From assembly GCA_002337145.1 (NCBI GenBank), contig DDFK01000003.1, forward strand, positions 124,001 to 188,000: a stretch of 64,000 bases of DNA, written 5' to 3'. Positions 7,333 through 14,488 of this stretch are shown here, piece after piece. Position numbers and translations under genes: made by a program. This DNA is from Chitinophagaceae bacterium UBA1930. Lineage in GTDB: Bacteria; Bacteroidota; Bacteroidia; Chitinophagales; Chitinophagaceae. The notes beneath the pieces are model-generated. The model had not been told where the DNA came from and did not search any database. It saw only the letters and a list, made by a program, of their open reading frames with translations. How positions within the stretch are numbered: position 1 is the stretch's first letter; each line of letters starts with the position of its first letter.

Positions 7333-8091
7333 TTGCACTTTCCTGTAACCATACATCTAGGCAAGCTTCAATTTCCGCTTCATGCAGTTACGGAAACCTT
7401 GGGCATATTTGTTGGATTCCGTTACTTTTTATGGTTACGAAAAAAACAAACAGATATTATTGAAACCAGCAACAGGATATGGATATTGATTGCTGCCATA
7501 TTTGGTGCATTGGTTGGCAGCAGGTTAATTGGAGGATTAGAGGATATACATGCTTTGGCAAAAGCACCAAACAAATTGCTATACTTCTATCAAAACAAAA
7601 CAGTGCTAGGTGGTTTTTTATTTGCTGTATGGAGCGTGGAATTGGCAAAATGGCTGATTGGCGAAAAAAAAGCATCAGGCGACCTTTTTGTTTACCCCAT
7701 GATACTTGCTTTGATTGTTGGAAGAATCGGTTGTTTTAGCATGGGTGTATATGAAGAAACATACGGCTCGTTATCCTCATTACCATGGGCCATGAATTTG
7801 GGCGATGGATTACTAAGGCATCCAGTTACATTATATGAAATACTTTTTCTAATCCTGCTCTGGATTGTACTTAAGCAGCTAGATAAATATACTTTAGCAA
7901 ATGGGGCAAAGTTCAAATTGCTGATGATGACCTATCTGCTCTTCCGTTTGTTACTGGATTTTATCAAGCCGCATTATACGTTTAACATTGGTTTATCAAC
8001 TATACAAATAACTTGTGTTATAGGAATGGTGTATTATGTGAGGTACTTTATTAACCCAAGGCTATTGTTTAAACCTGTTGCACCAGCCTAA
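7333..8091 (+). CDS. Lgt-like membrane transferase (divergent prolipoprotein diacylglyceryl transferase family)
   Basis: This 252-residue protein has about seven hydrophobic helices. It keeps parts of the Lgt signature: GRIGCFSMG at about 130-138 (GRxGNFxNGE in canonical Lgt) and RHPVTLYE at about 162-169. The canonical HGG segment, which holds the essential His103 of E. coli Lgt, here reads VLGG, with Leu in the His position. Canonical prolipoprotein transfer is therefore doubtful, and the protein may move a glyceryl-lipid moiety to another acceptor. The start must be the TTG at 7333 or a later weak codon: an in-frame TAG lies at 7327-7329 and the next Met is far inside. It probably forms an operon with the radical SAM gene 37 bases downstream. 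Confidence 0.75.
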   Translation: MHFPVTIHLGKLQFPLHAVTETLGIFVGFRYFLWLRKKQTDIIETSNRIWILIAAIFGALVGSRLIGGLEDIHALAKAPNKLLYFYQNKTVLGGFLFAVWSVELAKWLIGEKKASGDLFVYPMILALIVGRIGCFSMGVYEETYGSLSSLPWAMNLGDGLLRHPVTLYEILFLILLWIVLKQLDKYTLANGAKFKLLMMTYLLFRLLLDFIKPHYTFNIGLSTIQITCVIGMVYYVRYFINPRLLFKPVAPA

Positions 8092-8128
8092 CTCTAAAAC
8101 ATTTTTTAATCATCACCCCAAAGCTATT

Positions 8129-9532
8129 ATGCCAGAACGCCCTTACACCTATTACGATTTCACATTAAGTGTTTGCCCTGAATGCTTACGCCGGGTAGAT
8201 GCAAAAATTGTATTTGAAGATGGCAATGTTTTTATGATGAAAAACTGCACTGAACATGGCTTCAGTAAAGTATTGATAGCAACTGATATAGAATATTATA
8301 AAAACATACGCAACTATAACAAGGCAAGCGAAGTGCCTTTAAAGTTCAACACTACTACAACCTATGGTTGCCCATACGATTGTGGTTTATGTGCAGACCA
8401 TGAACAACACAGTTGCTTGACAGTTGTTGAAATTACCGACCGCTGCAACTTAAGCTGCCCTACTTGTTATGCCATGTCATCGCCGCATTATGGCAGGCAT
8501 AGAACAGTAGAAGAAATAGAAAAAATGCTGGACATTATTGTGGCCAATGAAGGCAACCCTGATGTTGTACAAATTAGTGGGGGCGAGCCAACCGTACATC
8601 CGGATTTTTTTGAGATACTGGATATTGCCAAAACAAAACCCATTAAGCATTTAATGGTAAACACCAATGGCATCCGTATTGCAAAGGACCTCGAGTTTGC
8701 CAAACGGCTAGCTACTTACCAGCCTGATTTTGAATTGTACCTGCAATTCGATTCCTTTAAACCAGAAGTGCTGCAACAGTTGCGTGGTAAGGATTTGACA
8801 GACATAAGGATGAAAGCATTGGAACATTTGAATGAAGTAAACCTATCTACCACACTTGTTGTTACCTTACAGAAAGGATTGAACGATGATGAAATTGGTA
8901 AGATTATAGATTTTGCCTTACAACAAAAATGTGTACGTGGCGTAACATTCCAGCCAACACAGGTTGCGGGCAGAACCGACAACTTTGACCCAGCTACCGA
9001 TAGGATCACTTTGACAGATGTTCGGCAAAAAATACTGGACCAAACCAATGTCTTTCAACCCAACGATTTAATTCCTGTACCCTGTAACCCCGATGCATTG
9101 GTAATGGGTTATGCCTTAAAATTAGCTGGCAATGTTTTACCAATGACACGCTATGTTGACCCTTCTGTTCTTTTAAACAATAGCAGGAACACCATTGTAT
9201 ATGAGCAGGATGAGCAGTTACACCAACAGATGCTAAAAATTTTCAGTACCGGTATTTCTGTTGATAGGGTAGAGAACAATGTAAAGGAGCTTCTTTGTTG
9301 TTTACCCCAAATTGTTGCTCCCGGGTTAACATACGACAATCTGTTCCGCATCATTATCATGCGTTTTATAGATGCCTACGATTTTGATGTAAGGGCCATT
9401 AAAAAAAGCTGTGTACACATTGTGCACAAAGACGGACGCATCATTCCGTTTGAAACGATGAACATGTTTTACAGGGATGACAAAGAAGATTACTTAAAGC
9501 AATTGCAAAAAGAACGGATAGCAATAAAATAA
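8129..9532 (+). CDS. Radical SAM protein resembling tetraether lipid synthase (Tes/MJ0619 family)
   Basis: I chose the ATG at 8129 (467 residues) over an in-frame TTG at 8078 that overlaps the previous gene. The N-terminus has a rubredoxin- or zinc-like set, C16-x2-C19 with C40-x2-H43. Next come an extra cluster motif C81-x3-C85-x2-C88-x7-C96, and then the radical SAM motif C106-x3-C110-x2-C113 (RCNLSCPTCYA) and a GGEPT loop. This order matches the archaeal Tes family, which joins unactivated lipid alkyl chains by radical chemistry and carries several Fe-S clusters plus a rubredoxin-like site. The C-terminus ends with CVHIVHKDGRIIPFETMN. A lipid substrate is supported by the adjacent Lgt-like gene. 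The exact reaction is inferred, not shown. Confidence 0.8.
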   Translation: MPERPYTYYDFTLSVCPECLRRVDAKIVFEDGNVFMMKNCTEHGFSKVLIATDIEYYKNIRNYNKASEVPLKFNTTTTYGCPYDCGLCADHEQHSCLTVVEITDRCNLSCPTCYAMSSPHYGRHRTVEEIEKMLDIIVANEGNPDVVQISGGEPTVHPDFFEILDIAKTKPIKHLMVNTNGIRIAKDLEFAKRLATYQPDFELYLQFDSFKPEVLQQLRGKDLTDIRMKALEHLNEVNLSTTLVVTLQKGLNDDEIGKIIDFALQQKCVRGVTFQPTQVAGRTDNFDPATDRITLTDVRQKILDQTNVFQPNDLIPVPCNPDALVMGYALKLAGNVLPMTRYVDPSVLLNNSRNTIVYEQDEQLHQQMLKIFSTGISVDRVENNVKELLCCLPQIVAPGLTYDNLFRIIIMRFIDAYDFDVRAIKKSCVHIVHKDGRIIPFETMNMFYRDDKEDYLKQLQKERIAIK

Positions 9533-9573
9533 TCAATAAATTACCTTTACTATCTACTCCATAAAAAGATCAA

Positions 9574-9843
9574 ATGAATACCTTTTCTAAAACATTACTT
9601 ATACTTGGTTTCCTTGCTTTAGTACTGGTAATAGGGTTTGCATTTACACGAGACGGCATAGCCGGTGCAGGTATAATATTGTTTTTGGGATCGCCTATTT
9701 TGTTTTTTGTAGGCTTGATCATAACAATATTATCTTCTAAAGACGTTGACAGCAGACAGGCTGGCCAAGCAATACTATTAGGCTCACTATTGTACTTATT
9801 GGTAGGCTTTACAACTTGTAGCATGGGGCATTTTAATATCTAG
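9574..9843 (+). CDS. Small membrane protein downstream of the radical SAM gene
   Basis: This 89-residue protein has three hydrophobic stretches, at about 8-24, 32-52 and 66-82, separated by short polar loops, and ends CSMGHFNI. It follows the radical SAM gene by 41 bases on the same strand, so it is probably the third gene of the cassette. Its final bases overlap the stop of the convergent M23 peptidase gene by four. No family is recognised. It could be a membrane partner of the two enzymes or an unrelated small protein. Confidence 0.65.
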   Translation: MNTFSKTLLILGFLALVLVIGFAFTRDGIAGAGIILFLGSPILFFVGLIITILSSKDVDSRQAGQAILLGSLLYLLVGFTTCSMGHFNI

Positions 9844-10544
9844 ACTGCAAATTGCATCATCTGCAAAATCAGGTCCGCATCAGGGCAATTGGCCAGATAT
9901 TTTTCCCGTTCACTAAACTTGCACACACCGGGGTAATCGCCCTTCTTTAATTGCATGTCCATAATAATCTGAAAATGCAGATGCGGCGGCCAGTAACCAT
10001 TTTCATGTGGCTCGCCAAAATGGGCAAGCAATTCGCCCTGCGAAACAAATTTACCTTCCTGCAAATGCCCTATATCAGCCAGCGAAAGGTGCCCATACAA
10101 AGTATGAAATACCATACCATCCAATTGATGCTGCAAAATTATAGTAGCCCCATAATCTCCATAACTATTGTTGAAAGCAAAGCTATGGATGGTGCCACCT
10201 ATGGGCACATACACTGCTGTACCCGCCTTGCCCCATATATCTATACCCAAATGCAGCCTACGGGGTTCATCCAAAGCGTCAAAAACTTCGCTTCTTGCAT
10301 AAATGGTCCTATGCTCATTATAGCCACCAATACCATACAGGGCATGGCTGTTTTGCAACTGCTGTTCAATATAGTTGCAGAACCTATCCGTATCCGAAAT
10401 AATATCAGTGGTCAGCAAACGGTTTCCGGCAGTAAAGTCCATTAAGGCCAATTTATCATGTGCAGCATTAAATGCCACCACAGGATTAAATTGTTGTTTA
10501 TATTTATGTGATTTTTCTTCAAACCCTGTTCTGTTCTTTTTCAT
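9840..10544 (-). CDS. M23-family metallopeptidase (LytM-like)
   Basis: This 234-residue protein has the LytM zinc site: HLGID (HxxxD) at about 98-102 and HLHF (HxH) at about 191-194, with the YGHLS segment between them. These residues bind zinc and act in lysostaphin-type endopeptidases that cut peptidoglycan cross-links. No signal peptide is evident, because the N-terminus MKKNRTGFEEKSHKYK is basic and polar. Export is therefore uncertain and the substrate may not be cell wall. The gene is divergent from the Tricorn-like protease gene. Confidence 0.88.
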   Translation of the reverse strand: MKKNRTGFEEKSHKYKQQFNPVVAFNAAHDKLALMDFTAGNRLLTTDIISDTDRFCNYIEQQLQNSHALYGIGGYNEHRTIYARSEVFDALDEPRRLHLGIDIWGKAGTAVYVPIGGTIHSFAFNNSYGDYGATIILQHQLDGMVFHTLYGHLSLADIGHLQEGKFVSQGELLAHFGEPHENGYWPPHLHFQIIMDMQLKKGDYPGVCKFSEREKYLANCPDADLILQMMQFAV

Positions 10545-10589
10545 TCATCAATTTCTTTAAAAGAATATCTAAAACTAAACTATTTGTTT

Positions 10590-13500
10590 ATGAAACAAAA
10601 AGTATTACTGGCAACAGCCATACTATTCAGCATAATGGGCTTTGCACAAACTGACCCATTATGGATGCGTTACCCCGCCATATCGCCCGACGGCAAAACC
10701 ATTGCTTTTGGCTACAAAGGCGATATATACAGGGTAGATGCAAAAGGTGGCGTTGCAATTCCACTAACCATTCATGAAGCACAAGACATGATGCCCGTAT
10801 GGAGCCATGACGGCAAAAGCATTGCTTTTGCAAGCGACCGTTACGGCAATTTTGATGTGTTTGTAATGCCCGCAACAGGAGGCACACCAACCCGCCTCAC
10901 CTACAATAGTGCCGGCGATTATCCAACCGATTTTTCTGTGGATGACAAGCTGGTGCTTTTCAATAGCAACCGCAATGCACCCGCACAAAGTATCCGCTTC
11001 AGCACCCGCATGTTCAGGAACCTGTACACGGTACCTGTTACCGGTGGCCGGGCCGTTTTGATAAGTGCTGCCGGTGTGGAAAATGCACATTACAACAACA
11101 CGGGTTCGCAAATTGTTTTCCAGGACATCAAGGGTTATGAAGATGAATGGCGTAAGCACCACGTATCTTCCGTTACCAAAGACATTTGGCTGATGGATGT
11201 AAAAGCCAATACCTACCGCAAGCTCAGTGGTTTTGAAGGGGAAGACAGGGAACCTGTTTTTAGCAAGGATGGTCAATACGTGTACTACCTAAGCGAGAAG
11301 AACGGCACACAGAATATTTTCAAGACACCCGTGCTTTTAAGAATTGCAGAGCAACAATTAACCAGTTTCAAGAACCACCCTATACGTCATTTAAGCATTA
11401 GCAACAGCAATACTTTATGCTTTAGCTACGATGGCGAAATCTATACCTTGAACGAAGGCAGCGAGCCACAAAAAATAAACGTGCAGATGTACAACGATGG
11501 ACGTGCAGGTGTTGAAAAGAACATTCCCATTAATGGTAATGTTTCGGAATTTGTACTGAGCCCTAATGGCAAAGAAGTAGCTTTTGTAACCAGGGGCGAA
11601 ATATTTGTAAGCAGCGTGGATGGCGGACAAACAAAACGCATTACCAATACACCACAGCAGGAAAGGATGATACAGTGGAGCCCTGACAGCAAGAACATTA
11701 TTTTTGCTGCCGAAAGGAACGACAATTGGGACATTTACAAAGTATCTATTGCACGCAACGACGAACCCTATTTTTATGCAGCCACTACGTTAAAAGAAGA
11801 GCCGGTAATCAACACCGATAAAGAAGAATACCAGCCCAAATATTCACCCGATGGAAAAGAGATCGGCTATATAGAAGAACGCAATATTTTAAAAGTGTAC
11901 AATATTGCATCCAAGCAAACACGCACCATATTGCCATTTGGACATAACTACTCCTATTCCGATGGTGACTGGGATTACCAGTGGAGCCCAGACAGCAAAT
12001 GGCTGATTGTAGATGACCAGAAAAACTTCTTTTCCAGCAGCAACGCAGCACTGATAAAAGCCGATGGCACAAAAGAAATAGTGTACCCTGTAAATGGTGG
12101 CTATGGAGAGTCTGACAATAAATGGGCACTGGGTGGCAAAATGCTTACCTGGCTTAGCGATAAACAAGGACGCCGCTCCCTGGCCAACCAAGGCAGCAGG
12201 GAACTGGATGTGTACGGCGTTTTCTTCGACAAAAAAGAATACGACAAGTACCTTTTAAGCAAGGAAGATTATGCCTTGCTTAAAGAAAAAGAAGACAAGG
12301 AAAAGGACAAAAAAGACACGGCTACAAAACCCGAAACAACAACCAAATCAAAAGACAAGAAAGCAAAGAAAGATACCGTTGCCGCGAAAGACAGTTTGCT
12401 GCATTTGGATCTTGTAGACATTGAAAACAGGAAGGTACGCCTTACCATAAACAGTTCGTCCATTAGCGACTATGCCCTAAGCAACGATGGCAGCAAACTG
12501 TATTACCTTACTTCTTTTGAAAAGGATTACGATTTGTGGGTTACCGAGCCTCGTACAAAAGAAACAAGGATATTGGCAAAACTCATGGGCAGTCCAAGTG
12601 GTTTGCAAATAAGCAGCGATGGCAAAAATATTTTGGTAAGCAACAACGGCAGTCTGGTAAAAGTAGAAACAGAAAGCGGCAAGGTTTCGCCAGTAGGCAT
12701 CAGTGGCGAAATGGTATTGAATGCCGCTGCAGAACGCAGCTATATTTTTGACCACACTTGGAGACAGGTCAAAAAGAAATTCTACGACCCCAAACTACAT
12801 GAGGTTGATTGGGACTACTATAAAAAAGCATACGCCAAATTCCTGCCGCACATCAGCAACAATTACGATTTTCAGGAGCTGTTGAGCGAACTGTTGGGCG
12901 AACTGAATGCATCGCACACGGGTGGCTATTTCCGCAGCTACAATGGCAGCGGCGATATTACGGCCAGCCTTGGTTTGCTGTATGACGAAACCTTTACCGG
13001 CAAAGGATTGAAAATTGGTGAAGTAATTGCCGGCGGGCCTATTGACAAAGCCATGAACAAGGTAAAAGCAGGCAGCATCATAGAAAAAATTGATGGTGTA
13101 GAAATTACCGATTCGTTGGACTGGAACAAATTACTGAACAGGAAAATAGACAAGAACACTTTGCTCAATATTTACAACCCCGATAGCAATGCAAGATTCG
13201 AGGTAGTGATTAAACCTATCAATTCTGGTGAGGAACGTATCCTGTTGTACAAACGCTGGATGAAACGAATGAATGCAATGGTAGAAAAACTAAGCGATGG
13301 CAAAGTCGGCTACGTGCATGTAGAAGGCATGAATGATGAGAGTTTCAGGGAAGTGTATGATGAAGTGCTTGGAAAGAACCTGGAGAAAGAAGCACTGATT
13401 GTGGACACGAGATTCAATGGTGGTGGCTGGCTGCACGATGACCTGTGTACCTTCTTAAGTGGTAAACGCTATCTTGAATTTGCACCGCAAGGCCACCGTG

Positions 13501-13859
13501 TGAAAGGTGGCGAGCCAATTGGCAGGTGGCAGAAACCAAGCTGTGTACTTATGAGCGAAAGCAACTACAGCGATGCCTTCATATTTCCGTATGTATATAA
13601 ACAAAACGGCATTGGTAAATTGATCGGTATGCCCGTGCCCGGTACTGGTACAGCCGTCTGGTGGGAAACACAGATTGACCCAACCATTATATTCGGCATA
13701 CCAATGGTTGCAACCATTGGCAAAGAAAACAGGCCAACAGAAAACCTGCAGGTTGAGCCAGACATCAGGGTGCCTTTACCTTATGAAGATTTCTTAAATG
13801 GCAGGGACCCGCAACTGGAAGCAGCAGTAAAAGAAATGCTGAAAACAATCAAGAAATAA
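10590..13859 (+). CDS. Tricorn-like S41 peptidase with N-terminal beta-propeller
   Basis: The start is the ATG at 10590, which gives a clean signal peptide ending MGFAQ (1089 residues). The first 560 or so residues hold repeated WD40/TolB-like blades (SPDGKTIAFGYKGDIYRV, WSHDGKSIAFASDRYGNFD, WSPDSKNIIFAAERNDNWDIY). A Lys/Asp/Glu-rich linker lies at about 567-603, followed by a second set of blades. The C-terminus has a PDZ-like domain (about 787-870) and the S41 core, with the His in ASHTGG at about 773 and the probable nucleophile in SNYSDAF at about 990. It probably degrades peptides in the periplasm. The substrate is unknown. A strong terminator follows directly. Confidence 0.92.
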   Translation: MKQKVLLATAILFSIMGFAQTDPLWMRYPAISPDGKTIAFGYKGDIYRVDAKGGVAIPLTIHEAQDMMPVWSHDGKSIAFASDRYGNFDVFVMPATGGTPTRLTYNSAGDYPTDFSVDDKLVLFNSNRNAPAQSIRFSTRMFRNLYTVPVTGGRAVLISAAGVENAHYNNTGSQIVFQDIKGYEDEWRKHHVSSVTKDIWLMDVKANTYRKLSGFEGEDREPVFSKDGQYVYYLSEKNGTQNIFKTPVLLRIAEQQLTSFKNHPIRHLSISNSNTLCFSYDGEIYTLNEGSEPQKINVQMYNDGRAGVEKNIPINGNVSEFVLSPNGKEVAFVTRGEIFVSSVDGGQTKRITNTPQQERMIQWSPDSKNIIFAAERNDNWDIYKVSIARNDEPYFYAATTLKEEPVINTDKEEYQPKYSPDGKEIGYIEERNILKVYNIASKQTRTILPFGHNYSYSDGDWDYQWSPDSKWLIVDDQKNFFSSSNAALIKADGTKEIVYPVNGGYGESDNKWALGGKMLTWLSDKQGRRSLANQGSRELDVYGVFFDKKEYDKYLLSKEDYALLKEKEDKEKDKKDTATKPETTTKSKDKKAKKDTVAAKDSLLHLDLVDIENRKVRLTINSSSISDYALSNDGSKLYYLTSFEKDYDLWVTEPRTKETRILAKLMGSPSGLQISSDGKNILVSNNGSLVKVETESGKVSPVGISGEMVLNAAAERSYIFDHTWRQVKKKFYDPKLHEVDWDYYKKAYAKFLPHISNNYDFQELLSELLGELNASHTGGYFRSYNGSGDITASLGLLYDETFTGKGLKIGEVIAGGPIDKAMNKVKAGSIIEKIDGVEITDSLDWNKLLNRKIDKNTLLNIYNPDSNARFEVVIKPINSGEERILLYKRWMKRMNAMVEKLSDGKVGYVHVEGMNDESFREVYDEVLGKNLEKEALIVDTRFNGGGWLHDDLCTFLSGKRYLEFAPQGHRVKGGEPIGRWQKPSCVLMSESNYSDAFIFPYVYKQNGIGKLIGMPVPGTGTAVWWETQIDPTIIFGIPMVATIGKENRPTENLQVEPDIRVPLPYEDFLNGRDPQLEAAVKEMLKTIKK

Positions 13860-13860
13860 A

Positions 13861-13894
13861 AAACAAAGCCCTCGCAATTGCGAGGGCTTTGTTT
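13861..13894. terminator. Strong intrinsic terminator after the Tricorn-like gene
   Basis: This is a perfect 34-base palindrome (arms AAACAAAGCCCTCGCAA) that begins two bases after the stop and ends in TTTGTTTTT on the plus strand. Confidence 0.9.
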
Positions 13895-13973
13895 TTACGT
13901 ATACTTTTAATATCTACTAAAACTAATCGAAACATTAGTACCTAACTTTATACATCAAGTAAACATCTTTATT

Positions 13974-13994
13974 CCCCCTTTAGGGGATAGGGGC
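13974..13994 (+). repeat. 21-bp GC-rich palindromic repeat, copy 1
   Basis: The copy reads CCCCCTTTAGGGGATAGGGG plus C and lies 12 bases before the ATG of the EamA gene. The reverse complement matches the copies at 48843, 51603 and 52066, and it is in the same orientation as the copy at 49268. The core CCCCTTTAGGGG is self-complementary. Confidence 0.75.
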
Positions 13995-14006
13995 AAAATT
14001 TTTTTT

Positions 14007-14420
14007 ATGTGGTGGATATATGCTTTACTCTCTGCTCTATTTGCAGCACTTACAGCCATTTTTGCCAAAGTGGGCATCAAGAATGTAGATACCAACTTGG
14101 CAACGGCCATTCGTACAACCATTGTATTGGTACTGGCCTGGGGCATTGCACTGTTCAGCAAAAAAGAAATTTCCTTGCAAAACCTTACCAAGCAAAACTG
14201 GTTGTTCCTGGTACTTTCAGGAATGGCAACGGGCCTGTCGTGGATATTTTATTTCAAGGCACTGCAGGCAGGCAAAGTATCGCAAGTGGCCCCAGTAGAT
14301 AAGCTGAGTGTTGCCCTTACCATTATTCTTGCATTTGTTTTCTTGGGCGAACCATTGACTGCAAAAACAGCTATTGGTGCATTGTTGATTATTGGCGGAA
14401 CGGTGGTATTGATTGTGTAA
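14007..14420 (+). CDS. EamA-family transporter, half-size
   Basis: This 137-residue membrane protein has about five hydrophobic helices and the EamA signature in order: an N-terminal YALLSALFAALTAIFAKVG helix, SWIFYFKALQAGKVSQVAPVDKLS, and a final AFVFLGEPLTAKTAIGALLIIGG. Most EamA transporters have two such domains, whereas this protein has one and presumably works as a dimer, as small multidrug-type exporters do. The substrate is unknown. A 21-bp GC-rich repeat lies just upstream of the ATG, and a hairpin follows the stop. Confidence 0.88.
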   Translation: MWWIYALLSALFAALTAIFAKVGIKNVDTNLATAIRTTIVLVLAWGIALFSKKEISLQNLTKQNWLFLVLSGMATGLSWIFYFKALQAGKVSQVAPVDKLSVALTIILAFVFLGEPLTAKTAIGALLIIGGTVVLIV

Positions 14421-14424
14421 ATAA

Positions 14425-14455
14425 CAACGGCCCACTCCATAGGAGTGGACCGTTG
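14425..14455. terminator. Hairpin after the EamA gene
   Basis: CAACGG, CCACTCC, GGAGTGG and CCGTTG form a stem of about 13 bp with a single mismatch and a loop of ATA. No clear T-run follows on the plus strand, so terminator activity is likely but not certain. It lies between the convergent EamA and leuS genes. Confidence 0.6.
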
Positions 14456-14488
14456 AATAAGTAGCTTTACTCGCTTCAATAACAAAAG

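Noticed and set aside
8078..8128. N-terminal extension of the radical SAM protein from a TTG at 8078
   Set aside because: It overlaps the Lgt-like gene and encodes MHQPNSKTFFNHHPKAI, unlike the family start. The ATG at 8129 is better.
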